Positions 1-8,821 of a stretch of 64,000 nt of DNA are shown here, piece after piece. Every line of letters begins with the position of its first letter. The stretch's first letter is position 1. A model generated the notes under the pieces. The model was given only the letters and a program-made list of their open reading frames with translations. It had not been told where the DNA came from and made no database searches. A program made the position numbers and the translations under genes. This DNA comes from Sphingomonas sp. CBMAI 2297 (GTDB lineage: Bacteria > Pseudomonadota > Alphaproteobacteria > Sphingomonadales > Sphingomonadaceae): positions 62,001 through 126,000 of the forward strand of contig NZ_JAPDIR010000011.1 of assembly GCF_029870595.1 (NCBI RefSeq). The letters run 5' to 3'.

Positions 1-1
1 G

Positions 2-703
2 AAGACGCCGCTGCTGCTGCGCGCCATCGATCCGGCCGCCTATGTGCCGATCGACATTTCGGGCGATTTCCTCCGCCAGTCCGCCGCCGAGCTGGGCCAG
101 GCCTTTCCGGGCCTGCCGGTCTATCCGGTCGAGGCCAATTTCCTGCGCCCCGTGCCGCTGCCCGGGCAAGTGGCCGGCATGCCCAAGCTCGGCTTCTTCC
201 CGGGCTCGACGATCGGCAACATGCAGGCCTTTCACGCGGTCGACCTGCTGCGCGCGATGCGCGACTGGCTGGGCGAGGGCGCCCGGCTGCTGATCGGGAT
301 GGACCGGGTGAAGCCGGCGGAGGTGCTGGTCCCGGCTTATGACGATGCCCAGGGCGTCACCGCGGCGTTCAACCGCAACCTGCTCGCGCGGATCAACCGC
401 GAGCTGGGCGGCACGATCCCGGTCGAGGCGTTTCGCCATGTCGCCTTGTGGAACGACGATGCCGCCCGGATCGAGATGCACCTGGAGGCGGTGCGCGACG
501 TGGAGTTCACTGTCGAGGGGCGCGGCTTCGCGATGGCCGCGGGCGAGACGATCCATACCGAGAACAGCCACAAATATGGCCGCAACGGCGCCCGCATGCT
601 GCTGCGCGCCGGCGGCTGGACGCCGATCCGCGAATGGACCGATCCGAACGACTGGTTCGCGCTGATCCTCTGCGAGGCCCAGCCGCTGCGGATGGCGCCT
701 TAG
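2..703 (+). CDS. egtD: L-histidine N-alpha-methyltransferase (EgtD-like), 3' part
   Basis: The reading frame is already open at base 2, so the start and the N-terminal part lie upstream of the window. The visible 233 residues match the C-terminal part of EgtD-type SAM-dependent methyltransferases, which trimethylate histidine to hercynine, the first step of ergothioneine synthesis. Supporting motifs are FFPGSTIGN near visible residue 70, which belongs to the SAM-binding fold, and ETIHTENSHKY near visible residue 183, typical of the family's substrate-side C-terminus. An EgtB partner would be expected upstream but is not visible. The family call is good; whether the enzyme makes ergothioneine or a relative (for example an ovothiol-type pathway) cannot be judged from this part. 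A hairpin-bearing spacer follows the stop codon. Confidence 0.85.
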   Translation, partial: KTPLLLRAIDPAAYVPIDISGDFLRQSAAELGQAFPGLPVYPVEANFLRPVPLPGQVAGMPKLGFFPGSTIGNMQAFHAVDLLRAMRDWLGEGARLLIGMDRVKPAEVLVPAYDDAQGVTAAFNRNLLARINRELGGTIPVEAFRHVALWNDDAARIEMHLEAVRDVEFTVEGRGFAMAAGETIHTENSHKYGRNGARMLLRAGGWTPIREWTDPNDWFALILCEAQPLRMAP

Positions 704-730
704 GTCGGGGTCAGCGCAGGAAGAAGCGGG

Positions 731-790
731 ATCCCGGCGCAGGGCCGGGATGACGGTAGAAAATCAGATACTTGTCCGCGTTCTCGGCTT
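731..790. repeat. Dispersed palindromic intergenic repeat, copy A
   Basis: An atcccggc...gccgggat palindrome is followed by tgacggt and then by atacttgtccg. The same arrangement, with a few changes, recurs at 4271-4334 and, in inverse orientation, near 59096-59151. It lies in the spacer between the egtD-like gene and yhhQ. It resembles REP-like elements; no coding function is seen. Confidence 0.6.
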
Positions 791-799
791 GAGCTTCCA

Positions 800-831
800 A
801 ATTCCTCCCCGAGCAAGCTGGGGGAGGAATT
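800..831. terminator. Perfect 11-bp hairpin between convergent genes
   Basis: Bases 800-810 (aattcctcccc) pair perfectly with 821-831 (ggggaggaatt) around a 10-nt loop. The hairpin lies between the convergent egtD-like and yhhQ genes and could stop transcription from both sides. It lacks a clear U-tract, so it may equally be one of the short palindromic repeats common in this genome. Confidence 0.45.
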
Positions 832-841
832 GCAAAGGCCC

Positions 842-1519
842 TCAGTTCAGCCCGCGCCGCCCGTCGAGCATCCGGCCCAGCGCCACGAACAGGTAGATGG
901 CCGGCGGCACCAGCACGACGCTCAGCACCACCTTGGTGAGCATCTGGCCGACCAGCAGCTCGCCGATCGGGAACACGCCGTAAAAGGCGACGGAGATGAA
1001 GATCAGCGTGTCGGCGATCTGGCTCAGCACCGAAGCGATCGCGGCGCGGAGCCAGAGCAGCCGGCCGCCGCCGCTCTTGAGCGCCGAGAAGATGGTGACG
1101 TTGAGGATCTGCGAGATGCCATAGGCGATGATCCCGCCCAGCCAGATGCGCGGCGTGCCCGCCATCATCAGCTCGAAGGCGTGGAGCCGGTCGGGCTCCA
1201 TGCTCGGCGAGGCGGGCAGGCCGAGGACGAGGATCGACAGCAGGACCGACGTGACCAGCGGCACGAAGCCGAGCAGCACCAGCCGCCGCGCGGTGTCCGG
1301 CCCGTGCAGCTCGGCGACCGCGCTGGAGACCGAGACGAGCAGCAGGAAGGCGAAGATGCCGGCCTCCACCGCGAGCGGGCCCACGCCCACCCAGTTGCCG
1401 ATCTGCGAGATCGGCCCGAGCGAGACCTGCTTGTTGCCGAGCACGCCGGCGATGCAGACCATGCCGCCATAGAAGATCGATAGGAAGAAGAGCGAACGCG
1501 GGATGCGGATAGTGTCCAT
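842..1519 (-). CDS. yhhQ: Queuosine precursor transporter, YhhQ/VUT family
   Basis: The 225-residue, very hydrophobic protein shows the pattern of the YhhQ (DUF165, VUT) family, inner-membrane carriers for preQ0/preQ1 used in queuosine tRNA modification. About six membrane segments are visible. Family-like stretches are SLGPISQIGNW early on, SSAVAELHG in the middle, and a C-terminal SQIADTLIFISVAFYG helix followed by a GQMLTKVV segment. The length is normal for the family. The ATG at 1519 lacks a strong ribosome binding site but opens directly into the first membrane segment. The gene is divergent from the nucleoside transporter, and the shared upstream region carries a LexA-box-like sequence. 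Confidence 0.85.
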   Translation of the reverse strand: MDTIRIPRSLFFLSIFYGGMVCIAGVLGNKQVSLGPISQIGNWVGVGPLAVEAGIFAFLLLVSVSSAVAELHGPDTARRLVLLGFVPLVTSVLLSILVLGLPASPSMEPDRLHAFELMMAGTPRIWLGGIIAYGISQILNVTIFSALKSGGGRLLWLRAAIASVLSQIADTLIFISVAFYGVFPIGELLVGQMLTKVVLSVVLVPPAIYLFVALGRMLDGRRGLN

Positions 1520-1848
1520 GGCCGGACGCTAGCGGGAAATGTCCGCGCCGCAAGTCCCCGGCACCGGCGCGCGATGAATTCGGCTTGACATTGTTCTATA
1601 TTTGTTCTAATCCGGGTCCGGACGTCCGCTCATCTCGATTCCGCAATCTCCTGCCGGCTGCTCGCGCCGCGCGGGGACGCGAAGCATATGCGAGCGCGGG
1701 CGCGGGGGTGCGCCCACGCGAGAGGTTCCGAACTTTGTGACCTTCCGTGGCAAGGCGCTTGCGGGGAATGGAATCGGCTGCCTCTGGCCATGCCGTATCG
1801 AGCGTGTATGCTGGGAGACTTGGGCGTACGCCTTGGGGGAATAAGCAG
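1520..1848. other. Divergent intergenic region with promoter and possible SOS box
   Basis: This 329-base spacer separates yhhQ from the nucleoside transporter. It contains a TTGACA hexamer at 1585-1590 and a GTTC-N7-GTTC direct repeat at 1593-1607. The remainder has no convincing gene: a 54-codon open frame at 1688-1852 has no recognisable product. Confidence 0.6.
1585..1613 (+). promoter_or_regulatory. Putative sigma-70 promoter with overlapping LexA-type box
   Basis: TTGACA (1585-1590) is followed after 17 bases by TAATCC (1608-1613), a weak -10. Between them lies GTTC-TATATTT-GTTC (1593-1607), an exact match to the direct-repeat GTTC-N7-GTTC recognised by alphaproteobacterial LexA. A repressor bound there would cover the promoter spacer. 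The nearest gene on the + strand starts 241 bases downstream; yhhQ starts 73 bases away on the other strand. Confidence 0.5.
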
Positions 1849-3144
1849 TTGAATCAGTTTCCGATCGGCATCTTCGGCGTGGTCGCGATCCTCGGCATCG
1901 CCTTCCTGCTCTCGTCGGACAAGCGCGCGATCAACCTGCGCATCGTCGGTGCCGCCTTCCTGCTGCAGGCGGGAATCGCCGCGCTGGTGCTGCGCACGAG
2001 CTGGGGCCAGGCGGCGCTGCACGGCCTGTCCAACGGCGTTTCCGCGCTGCTCGGCTATGCGGGCGCCGGCACCAGTTTCCTGTTCGGGCCGCTCGCCAAG
2101 CCCGAGCTGGGCGGGCAGAGCTTCGCGATCGCCGCGCTGCCGGTGATCATCTTCTTCGCCGCGCTCGTGTCGATCCTCTATCATCTCGGCGTGATGCAGT
2201 TCGTGATCCGCTGGATCGGCGGCGCGATCGAGAAAGTGGTGGGCACCACCAAGGTGGAATCGCTGTGCGCGGCGGCGAACATCTTCGTCGGCCAGAGCGA
2301 ATCGCCGCTGGTCATCCGCCCCTATCTCGCCCGGCTCACGCCCTCGCAGCTCTTCGCGGTGATGAGCGTCGGCATGGCGGGCGTCGCCGGCACGATCCTC
2401 GCCGCCTATGCCAGCCTGTTGGGGCCGACGGCGCTCCCCTATCTGCTGGCCGCCTCGTTCATGGCGGCCCCGGGCGGCCTGCTGATGGCCAAGATCATCA
2501 TGCCCGATGCGCCGGCCAAGGATGGCGAGCTGCCGCTCGGCGACCAGGCCGAGGACGAGGCGATCCGGATCGCCGAGCACGATATCGAGGAAGAGCGCGC
2601 GGCCAATATCATCATGGCCGCGGCGACCGGCGCCTCGACCGGCGTGAAGATCGCCGTGGCGGTGGGGGCGATGGTGCTCGCCTTCGTCGCGCTGGTGGCG
2701 CTGGCCAACGGCCTGCTCGCCGGCGCGGGCAACTGGATCTACGAGCTGAGCGGCCATGCCGCCTGGGCGGAGGTTTTCCAGAATCTCAGCTTCCAGAAGA
2801 TCATCGGCACGGTGTTCGCGCCGGTGATGTACCTGCTCGGCATCTCGTGGCACGAGGCGACGGCGGCGGGCGGGCTGTTCGGCACCAAGGTCGTGCTCAA
2901 CGAGTTCGTCGCCTTCATCGATCTGGGCGCGATGACCGATCTCGCCCCGCGCACCCGGGCGATCATCACCTTCGCGCTGTGCGGCTTCGCCAATTTCAGC
3001 TCGATCGCGATCCAGATGGCGGCGACGGGCAGCCTGGCGCCGAACCAGCGGCCGATGATCGCCAAGCTCGGCATCCGCGCGCTGATCGCGGGCAGCCTGG
3101 CGAACCTGATGAGCGCGGCGCTGGCGGGGCTGCTGCTTCCGTGA
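1849..3144 (+). CDS. Concentrative nucleoside transporter, CNT (NupC) family
   Basis: A proton- or sodium-coupled importer of nucleosides in the inner membrane. The 431-residue protein has the CNT arrangement: an N-terminal helix pair, the FFAALVSILYHLGVMQ segment, NIFVGQSESPLVIRPYL (the substrate-binding G-Q-x-E-x-P motif), and the C-terminal GTKVVLNEFVAF and ALCGFANFSSIAI motifs near residues 345-385. The frame is open further upstream, but TTG at 1849 is preferred because GGGGGA lies at 1835-1840 with good spacing and because the residues encoded further upstream do not look like a CNT N-terminus. There are no operon partners. A LexA-like box lies about 240 bases upstream. Substrate preference cannot be read from the sequence. 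Confidence 0.9.
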   Translation: MNQFPIGIFGVVAILGIAFLLSSDKRAINLRIVGAAFLLQAGIAALVLRTSWGQAALHGLSNGVSALLGYAGAGTSFLFGPLAKPELGGQSFAIAALPVIIFFAALVSILYHLGVMQFVIRWIGGAIEKVVGTTKVESLCAAANIFVGQSESPLVIRPYLARLTPSQLFAVMSVGMAGVAGTILAAYASLLGPTALPYLLAASFMAAPGGLLMAKIIMPDAPAKDGELPLGDQAEDEAIRIAEHDIEEERAANIIMAAATGASTGVKIAVAVGAMVLAFVALVALANGLLAGAGNWIYELSGHAAWAEVFQNLSFQKIIGTVFAPVMYLLGISWHEATAAGGLFGTKVVLNEFVAFIDLGAMTDLAPRTRAIITFALCGFANFSSIAIQMAATGSLAPNQRPMIAKLGIRALIAGSLANLMSAALAGLLLP

Positions 3145-3651
3145 TCCGGGCCGGCCGCGTTAACCTTTTGGTTACCGGCCGCTCGGTAGAGATCGGGTAA
3201 ATCCGCGGGAACAACGCTGCGCCGGGGGCGCGCTGGGCCCGCGATAACAACCGACATCGGATGGAGAGCGGGTCGCGCGCCATCGAACGTTCGTGCCGCG
3301 TGCTTCGTCGCGGAACGATCGCCCGATATGCGTTCTCCAGGCATCCTGCTGGAGTGCTGCGTGACCAGTTTGCTTGCTTCGGGCCCGGACGTTCGTCCGC
3401 TGCGTATCCTGCGACGATCCCCGCCGACGCCCGGCGAGGAAGCGCTCGGCCGGGTGGGGAGCTGCCTGCAAATCGCCTTCCCGCAGGCCGATGCCGCCGG
3501 AAGGCCGGCGCGCCCGCATTTACCACGGATCGTTGTGGCTTCGAAACGTTACAGACATCTGCCGGACGCATGTTCTCCGCGGGTCACCATCATCACGCCG
3601 TCGGAGGCAGACATCCGCACTGAAATCTCCTTCCAGCCCGAAGTGCCCGTC
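3145..3651. other. 507-base spacer without a convincing gene
   Basis: The spacer begins with an imperfect inverted repeat around gttaaccttttggttacc (3159-3176) that could terminate the transporter transcript. The PilZ reading frame stays open back to 3328, but the extra 108 residues look like non-coding translation (Arg/Pro-rich, no motif). No RNA gene was recognised. Confidence 0.5.
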
Positions 3652-4254
3652 ATGGAACGTCGAATCGACGATCGCTCGAAAATCTCGGTCTATCGGTCCG
3701 CGATGCTGCGGTGGGGCGGCTATGAGGCGCTCTGCCTGATCCGCAACATCTCGCCCGGCGGCCTGATGGGCAAGCTCCATACCGACCTGCCGCCCGGCGA
3801 GCCGGTGACGGTGGAGATCCGCTCGGGCAACAGGATCTCCGGGCGCATCGCCTGGTCGGCGGACGGGATGATCGGCGTGCAGTTCGACGAGCGCATCGAC
3901 GTGCTCGAAGTGCTCCACGCGCCGGTGCATGGCGAGCCGGGGCTGACCCAGCGCATGCCGCGGCTGCGCATCGCCTGCCCGGTGAGCCTGGTGGCCGAGG
4001 GCATGCGGGTGAGCGTCACGCTGATCGACGTGTCGCAGGGCGGCGTGAAGGTCGAGGCCGATTTCCTCCGCGAGGGCGACGCGGTGACCGTGGGGGTCCA
4101 TGGGCTCGATCCGCGGCGCGGCGTGGTGCGCTGGGCGCATGACGGCCGGGCGGGGATCGGCTTCCTCGCCGCGATCCCCTTCGACACGCTCGCCAGATGG
4201 GCGCTCGATCGCCAGGCCGAACTGGCCGCCGCCGAGGTCGAGGCCCAGATTTAG
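3652..4254 (+). CDS. Tandem PilZ-domain protein
   Basis: A 200-residue cytosolic protein with two PilZ-like beta-barrels. The first (about residues 1-95) has R-I-D-D-R followed by N-I-S-P-G-G, matching the RxxxR and (D/N)xSxxG signature that binds cyclic di-GMP. The second (about 100-190) keeps D-V-S-Q-G-G but lacks a clean RxxxR, so it may not bind the nucleotide. It is therefore a plausible c-di-GMP receptor acting on motility, surface or polysaccharide functions; its target is not evident from the neighbours. The ATG at 3652 was chosen because the first PilZ motif begins immediately after it; the frame remains open to 3328 without recognisable content. Confidence 0.85.
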   Translation: MERRIDDRSKISVYRSAMLRWGGYEALCLIRNISPGGLMGKLHTDLPPGEPVTVEIRSGNRISGRIAWSADGMIGVQFDERIDVLEVLHAPVHGEPGLTQRMPRLRIACPVSLVAEGMRVSVTLIDVSQGGVKVEADFLREGDAVTVGVHGLDPRRGVVRWAHDGRAGIGFLAAIPFDTLARWALDRQAELAAAEVEAQI

Positions 4255-4270
4255 GACGATGTCCTTCCTT

Positions 4271-4334
4271 CGTCACCCCGGCCTTGCGCCGGGATGACGG
4301 TGGAGAACGGATACTTGTCCGGGTTCCCAGCCTA
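4271..4334. repeat. Dispersed palindromic intergenic repeat, copy B
   Basis: Starts with cgtcaccccggc...gccgggatgacggt and continues to ggatacttgtccgggttc, matching copy A at 731-790. It fills the spacer between the convergent PilZ and hydroxybutyryl-CoA dehydrogenase genes and reaches the stop codon of the latter. Confidence 0.6.
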
Positions 4335-5204
4335 GCGCGTCGGCACCGGCTCCGCGCCCGTATAGTCGTAGAAGCCGCGCTTGGTCTTGCGGCCATACCA
4401 GCCGGCTTCGACATATTTCACCAGCAGCGGCGCCGGGCGGAACTTGGGATCGCCCGTGCCCTCGAACAGCACGCGGGTGATCTCGAGACAGGTATCGAGC
4501 CCGATGAAGTCGGCGAGGGTGAAGGGGCCCATCGGATGGTTGAGGCCGAGCTGGCAGGCGGCGTCGATGTCCGGGATCGTCGCCACGCCTTCGCCCAGCG
4601 CGAAACAGGCTTCGTTGAGCATCGGCATCAGCACCCGGTTGACGATGAAGCCCGGCGCGTCATTGGCATGGACGATGCGCTTGCCGAGCGACTGGCCAAA
4701 GGCCTCGACCGCCGCGACGGTGCCGTCCGATGTCGCCAGGCCGCGGATCAGCTCGATCAGGCCCATCACCGGCACCGGGTTGAAGAAATGCACCCCCATG
4801 AACCGGCCGGCATCGGGCGCGGCCTGGGCGAGGCGAGTGATCGGGATCGATGAGGTGTTGCTGGCCAGGATCGCCTGCGGGCCCAGCACCTTGCCGACAT
4901 TCTCGAAGATCTGGCGCTTGATCGCCTCCCGCTCGGTCGCGGCTTCGATGACGAGGTCGCAGGGGGCAAAGCCATCGGTGCCGCCGACACAGGTGATCCG
5001 GCCGAGCGCGGCTTCGGCGTCGGCCTGGGCGATCTTCTCCTTCTCCACCGCCCGGGCGAGCTGCCTGGCGATCCCCGCCTTGCCGGCCTCGGCCCGCGCC
5101 TGATCGACGTCCGACAGCAGCACCGCATAGCCCGCCTGGGCCGAAACCTGCGCGATGCCCGCGCCCATCTGCCCCGCACCGATCACGCCTACCGTCTTCA
5201 TCAT
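4332..5204 (-). CDS. hbd: 3-hydroxybutyryl-CoA dehydrogenase
   Basis: An NAD(P)-dependent oxidoreductase that interconverts 3-hydroxybutyryl-CoA and acetoacetyl-CoA. The 290-residue length fits the single-domain short family, not the large fused FadB type. A Rossmann [11 protein letters not shown] motif starts at residue 10; [10 protein letters not shown] and [11 protein letters not shown] (containing the catalytic His) follow near 114-145, then a C-terminal domain with [11 protein letters not shown] and [16 protein letters not shown]. The start lies behind AAGGAG with two adjacent ATG codons (5204 and 5201). In a genome that also encodes PHA synthase and acetoacetyl-CoA reductase here, it may feed or drain the C4 acyl-CoA pool, but it is not in an operon with them. 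Confidence 0.9.
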   Translation of the reverse strand: MMKTVGVIGAGQMGAGIAQVSAQAGYAVLLSDVDQARAEAGKAGIARQLARAVEKEKIAQADAEAALGRITCVGGTDGFAPCDLVIEAATEREAIKRQIFENVGKVLGPQAILASNTSSIPITRLAQAAPDAGRFMGVHFFNPVPVMGLIELIRGLATSDGTVAAVEAFGQSLGKRIVHANDAPGFIVNRVLMPMLNEACFALGEGVATIPDIDAACQLGLNHPMGPFTLADFIGLDTCLEITRVLFEGTGDPKFRPAPLLVKYVEAGWYGRKTKRGFYDYTGAEPVPTR

Positions 5205-5263
5205 CTGTCTCCTTCGTCGTAGGCTCCTACCCGGTGATCGCCGAATCGGCTAGGCTCGCCGCC

Positions 5264-6259
5264 ATGTCGATCCTCGCGCTCCTCCTCGCCATGCCGGTCC
5301 CGCAGGACGGTCCGGAAAAGCTCTATGGCGACTGGGCGGTCGCCTGCGACAATCTGCACGGGTGCGAGATGACCTCGCTCTATCCCGGCGACCAGGCCGT
5401 GCCCGAAGAGGGTTCGGGCTATGACGCGAGCATGGCGCTTACCCGCGCTGCCGGCCCGGCGGGCGGGTTCACCGTGGAGGTCTGGCCCTCCGGCAAGCTC
5501 GACGGCAAGGCGACCCTCCAGGTCGACGGGGTCGCGATCGCCGCCACGGCCGGCGGCGGCGACAGCGTGACCTTTCGGGGCGCCGATGCCGCGAAGATCG
5601 CCGCCGCCCTGCCCAACGGCAAGGAAGCGGCGCTGGTCGGTGCCGCCGGCCAGGTCGTGGCCCGCATCTCGCTCGCCGGCTCCTCGGCCGCGCTGCGCCA
5701 TATCGACGCCGATCAGGGGCGGGCCGGCACGGTGACCGCGGTGGTGGCCAGGGGCGGCAAGCCCGCCGGCGCGGTGCCCGCCGCCCGGCCGCCCGAGCGC
5801 ATAGCGGCCCTGCGTCCTTCGGGGACTCCTGCCGGCGTCTCCAGGGCCCTGCGCGCGACACTGGAGAAGCAGGGCGATTGCGACGGGCTGTATGACGGGG
5901 CCGAGACCGTGCCCGAAGTCGCCACCTATGCGCTGGGCGGCGGCAAGACGCTGGCGCTGATTCCCTGCGGCGCGGGGGCCTATAACTACAGCACCGTCGC
6001 CTTCGTGCTGGCGGGCGGCAAGGCGGTGCGCGCGGCGTTCGACGACGGCAATGACGGCATGCTGGTCAATGCCGGCTTCGACAAGGCGGGCGTGCTCTCC
6101 ACTTTCGCCAAGGGGCGCGGCGTCGGCGATTGCGGCCAGAGCCAGGCCTATGTCTGGGACGGCGCGCGCTTCCGGCGGACCGAGGAGCGGGTGATGCGCG
6201 AATGCCGCGGCTCCGCCAACTGGCTTGCCACCTACCGCGCGACCGCGGTGTTTCGCTGA
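5264..6259 (+). CDS. DUF1176 family exported protein
   Basis: The protein (331 residues from ATG 5264) has a short hydrophobic leader (MSILALLLAMPVP) followed by YGDWAVACDNLHGCEM, the opening typical of DUF1176 proteins. Paired cysteines (early CDNLHGC, later GDCDGL, GDCGQ and RECRG) suggest disulphide bonds in the periplasm. The C-terminal half shows the family pattern of GGGKTLALIPCGAGAYNY and VWDGARFRRTEE. Its function is unknown in the family. A GTG at 5234 would add ten residues before the leader and is less likely. It is divergent from the dehydrogenase and ends 39 bases before argB. Confidence 0.8.
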   Translation: MSILALLLAMPVPQDGPEKLYGDWAVACDNLHGCEMTSLYPGDQAVPEEGSGYDASMALTRAAGPAGGFTVEVWPSGKLDGKATLQVDGVAIAATAGGGDSVTFRGADAAKIAAALPNGKEAALVGAAGQVVARISLAGSSAALRHIDADQGRAGTVTAVVARGGKPAGAVPAARPPERIAALRPSGTPAGVSRALRATLEKQGDCDGLYDGAETVPEVATYALGGGKTLALIPCGAGAYNYSTVAFVLAGGKAVRAAFDDGNDGMLVNAGFDKAGVLSTFAKGRGVGDCGQSQAYVWDGARFRRTEERVMRECRGSANWLATYRATAVFR

Positions 6260-6298
6260 CAAGTTGCGGGACCCGCCCACCGGCCCTATGGGCCGCGC

Positions 6299-7195
6299 AT
6301 GACCAACGCCCCCGATCCCGCGCTGCTCGCCAAGGCCGAAACGCTCGTCGAGGCGCTGCCCTATCTGCAGCGTTATGCCGGCGCGACCTTCGTCGTGAAA
6401 TATGGCGGCCACGCAATGGGCGATCCCGAGCTGCAGCGTGACTTCGCCGAGGACGTGGTGCTGCTGAAGGCCGTGGGCATCAATCCGATCGTCGTCCATG
6501 GCGGCGGGCCCCAGATCGGTGCGATGCTCAAGCGGCTGGGCGTCGAATCGAACTTCGTCGGCGGGCTCCGCGTGACCGATTCGGAGACGGCGAAGATCGC
6601 CGAGATGGTCCTGGCCGGATCGATCAACAAGGAGATCGTCAGCTGGATCGGCGCCGCGGGCGGCCGCGCGGTCGGCATTTCGGGCAAGGATGCCGGGCTC
6701 GTCACCGCAGAGAAGGTGACCGGGCGCGAGGCCGATCCGCTTCAGGGCATCGAGCGCCATGTCGACCTGGGTTTCGTGGGCGAGCCGGTCGGCGTCAATC
6801 CGGCGATCCTCCACTCGCTGGCGGCGCAGGGCTTCATCCCCGTGGTCGCGCCGATCGCCCTGGGCGCGGACGGCCACACCTACAACATCAATGCGGACAC
6901 CATGGCGGGCGCGATCGCCAGCGCCTGCGGCGCCTCGCGCTTCTTCCTGCTCACCGACGTGGCCGGCGTGCTCGACAAGTCGGGCGAGCTGATGACCGAT
7001 CTCGATCCGGCGCGCATCGCCGCGCTCAAGGCCGACGGCACGATCAAGGGGGGCATGATCCCCAAGGTCGAGACCTGTGTGAACGCCGTCGAGCAGGGCG
7101 TCGACGCGGCGGTGATCCTCGATGGCCGCGTGCCGCACGCGATGCTGCTGGAAATCTTCACGCGGCGCGGCGCGGGCACGCTCGTCCACGCCTGA
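6299..7195 (+). CDS. argB: Acetylglutamate kinase
   Basis: Phosphorylates N-acetylglutamate in the second step of arginine synthesis. The 298-residue protein has the amino-acid-kinase signatures: KYGGHAMG near residue 33 for phosphate binding, [13 protein letters not shown] near 65, and [12 protein letters not shown] with [12 protein letters not shown] near 197-225. [14 protein letters not shown] near the C-terminus is also typical of ArgB. An N-terminal helix before the kinase core is present, as in arginine-sensitive hexameric forms, but feedback control cannot be proved from sequence alone. No other arginine gene is adjacent. Confidence 0.95.
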   Translation: MTNAPDPALLAKAETLVEALPYLQRYAGATFVVKYGGHAMGDPELQRDFAEDVVLLKAVGINPIVVHGGGPQIGAMLKRLGVESNFVGGLRVTDSETAKIAEMVLAGSINKEIVSWIGAAGGRAVGISGKDAGLVTAEKVTGREADPLQGIERHVDLGFVGEPVGVNPAILHSLAAQGFIPVVAPIALGADGHTYNINADTMAGAIASACGASRFFLLTDVAGVLDKSGELMTDLDPARIAALKADGTIKGGMIPKVETCVNAVEQGVDAAVILDGRVPHAMLLEIFTRRGAGTLVHA

Positions 7196-7325
7196 TCCAT
7201 GGGGCGCGCCGGCCGGCCCGGCGAACCGCGCGCGCCTGTGCATTGAACCCGCGCAAGCGCGCGCCGGGGTTGTTGCGGGGCGCGGCATTCCCTAATCTGT
7301 GGCGCAAGAGACCTCGGAGAGCGCT

Positions 7326-7640
7326 TTGATCCCCTTCCTACTCATGATCCTCGACATCATCGGCTTCCTGCTGTCGGCGTTGAGCATCGTCATCATCGTC
7401 CAGGCGATCCTGTCGTGGCTGATCGTGTTCAACGTGATCAACCTCTACAACGAGTTCGTCCGCTCGGTCTGGCAGGCGCTCGAAGTGATCACGAAGCCGA
7501 TCTATCGCCCGATCCGCAGGATCCTGCCCGATTTCGGCGCGCTCGACCTGAGCCCGCTCGTGGCGCTGCTGATCATCTACGTCCTCAGCAACTTCGTCCT
7601 GCCCACGCTCGCGGCGCAGCTGGCCTCCGCGGCCTATTGA
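7326..7640 (+). CDS. YggT family membrane protein
   Basis: A 104-residue integral membrane protein with two hydrophobic blocks (about residues 4-35 and 75-100) separated by a cytosolic loop containing the family sequence KPIYRPIRRILPDFGALDLSPLV. YggT proteins are small and linked to cell-surface or division loci. TTG at 7326 is chosen because GGAGAG (7316-7321) lies just upstream; the frame is open to a GTG at 7299. It heads a closely spaced run with the DUF167 gene and folD, an arrangement common in alphaproteobacteria. Confidence 0.85.
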   Translation: MIPFLLMILDIIGFLLSALSIVIIVQAILSWLIVFNVINLYNEFVRSVWQALEVITKPIYRPIRRILPDFGALDLSPLVALLIIYVLSNFVLPTLAAQLASAAY

Positions 7641-7647
7641 GCCTGGG

Positions 7648-7956
7648 ATGCCGGCCTGGCGGCGCCTGGCGGACGGGATCGAGATCGCCGTCCGGGTGAC
7701 GCCGCGCGCGTCGCGCGATGCCCTTGCGGCGGGCACCGGCGAGCATTTCGCCGCCCGGCTCGCCGCGCCGCCGGTGGACGGCGCGGCCAATGCCGCGCTG
7801 GTGCCGCTGGTGGCGAGCGTCTTCGGCGTGCCGAAGCGCGCGGTTACGCTGATCGCGGGCGATACGGCGCGGCATAAGCGGCTTCGCGTGGCGGGCGATC
7901 CCGCGGCGCTGGAAGATATCGCGCACAGGCTCTATGGCGGGGCGCATGACGGCTGA
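7648..7956 (+). CDS. DUF167 (YggU) family protein
   Basis: A 102-residue protein with the family hallmarks [11 protein letters not shown] near residue 16 and [13 protein letters not shown] near 39, followed by [10 protein letters not shown]. Its function is unknown; it is almost always found next to yggT, as here (7 bases apart). The stop codon overlaps the start of folD by 11 bases, so translational coupling is likely. Confidence 0.85.
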   Translation: MPAWRRLADGIEIAVRVTPRASRDALAAGTGEHFAARLAAPPVDGAANAALVPLVASVFGVPKRAVTLIAGDTARHKRLRVAGDPAALEDIAHRLYGGAHDG

Positions 7957-8821
7957 GATCATCGACGGCAAGGCGTTCGCCGCGGGCCTGCGCGCCCGCG
8001 TGGCGGAACTGGTTCCCGCGTTCCGGGAAAGGGCGGGCCGCGTGCCCGGGCTCGCCGTGGTGCTGGTGGGCGAGGATCCGGCGTCCGCCGTCTATGTCCG
8101 CTCCAAGGGCAAGATGACGCGCGAATGCGGCATGGAGAGCTTCGAGCACAAGCTGGGCGCCGACACGACCCAGGCGACGCTGATCGCGCTGGTTGACAAG
8201 CTCAATGCCGATCCGGAGGTGGACGGCATCCTCGTCCAGCTGCCGCTGCCCAAGCATATCGACGAGCAGGCCGTGCTCACCCGGATCGACCCGGACAAGG
8301 ATGTCGACGGCTTCCACCCGGTCAATGCCGGGCGGCTGGCGACCGGGCTGCACGGCTTCGTGCCCTGCACCCCGCTCGGCTGCCTGATGCTGCTCGAGGA
8401 TCGGCTGGGCGATCTGAGCGGGCTCGACGCGGTGGTGATCGGCCGCTCGAACATCGTCGGCAAGCCGATGGCGGCGCTGCTGACCCGGGCGAGCGCGACG
8501 GTGACGCTCGTCCACTCCAGGACGCGCAACCTGCCGCATTATCTGAAGCATGCCGATATCGTCGTCGCGGCGGTGGGCCGGGCGCATTTCGTCAAGGGCG
8601 AGTGGCTGAAGCCGGGCGCGACGGTGGTCGATGTGGGCATCAACCGGACGGACGAGGGCCTGGTCGGCGATGTCGACTTCGACAGCGCGGCGAGCGTGGC
8701 GGGCGCGATCACGCCGGTGCCGGGCGGCGTCGGGCCGATGACGATCGCCTGCCTGTTGCGCAACACCCTGGTCGCGGCGCACCGCAATGCCGGCGTGCCG
8801 CTGGCCAAGGGCGCGATATGA
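7946..8821 (+). CDS. folD: Bifunctional methylene-THF dehydrogenase/cyclohydrolase
   Basis: Interconverts 5,10-methylene-THF and 10-formyl-THF in one-carbon metabolism. The 291-residue protein contains YVRSKGKM (catalytic Tyr and Lys, near residues 50-56), [12 protein letters not shown] near 92, [10 protein letters not shown], and the NADP-binding [13 protein letters not shown] near 161, ending in [16 protein letters not shown] at 7946 is preferred because the preceding GGCGGGG is a possible ribosome binding site; an in-frame ATG at 7934 adds four residues. It overlaps the DUF167 gene upstream, and its TGA overlaps the ATG of the next gene (ATGA). Confidence 0.95.
   Translation: MTAEIIDGKAFAAGLRARVAELVPAFRERAGRVPGLAVVLVGEDPASAVYVRSKGKMTRECGMESFEHKLGADTTQATLIALVDKLNADPEVDGILVQLPLPKHIDEQAVLTRIDPDKDVDGFHPVNAGRLATGLHGFVPCTPLGCLMLLEDRLGDLSGLDAVVIGRSNIVGKPMAALLTRASATVTLVHSRTRNLPHYLKHADIVVAAVGRAHFVKGEWLKPGATVVDVGINRTDEGLVGDVDFDSAASVAGAITPVPGGVGPMTIACLLRNTLVAAHRNAGVPLAKGAI

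Noticed and set aside
1688..1852. 54-codon open frame upstream of the nucleoside transporter, ending in TGA that overlaps the TTG start
   Set aside because: The product is Arg/Gly/Leu-rich without any motif, and no ribosome binding site precedes its ATG; the overlap with the TTG start is likely accidental.
3159..3176. CtrA-like site in gttaaccttttggttacc
   Set aside because: The right half is GTTA instead of TTAA at the seven-base spacing; a terminator-like inverted repeat explains it better.
5201..7288. Long minus-strand open frame of 695 codons antisense to DUF1176 and argB
   Set aside because: In DNA with this GC content, antisense frames of genes stay open by codon bias. The product is His/Arg/Gly-rich with no motif, and the sense strand has clear genes.
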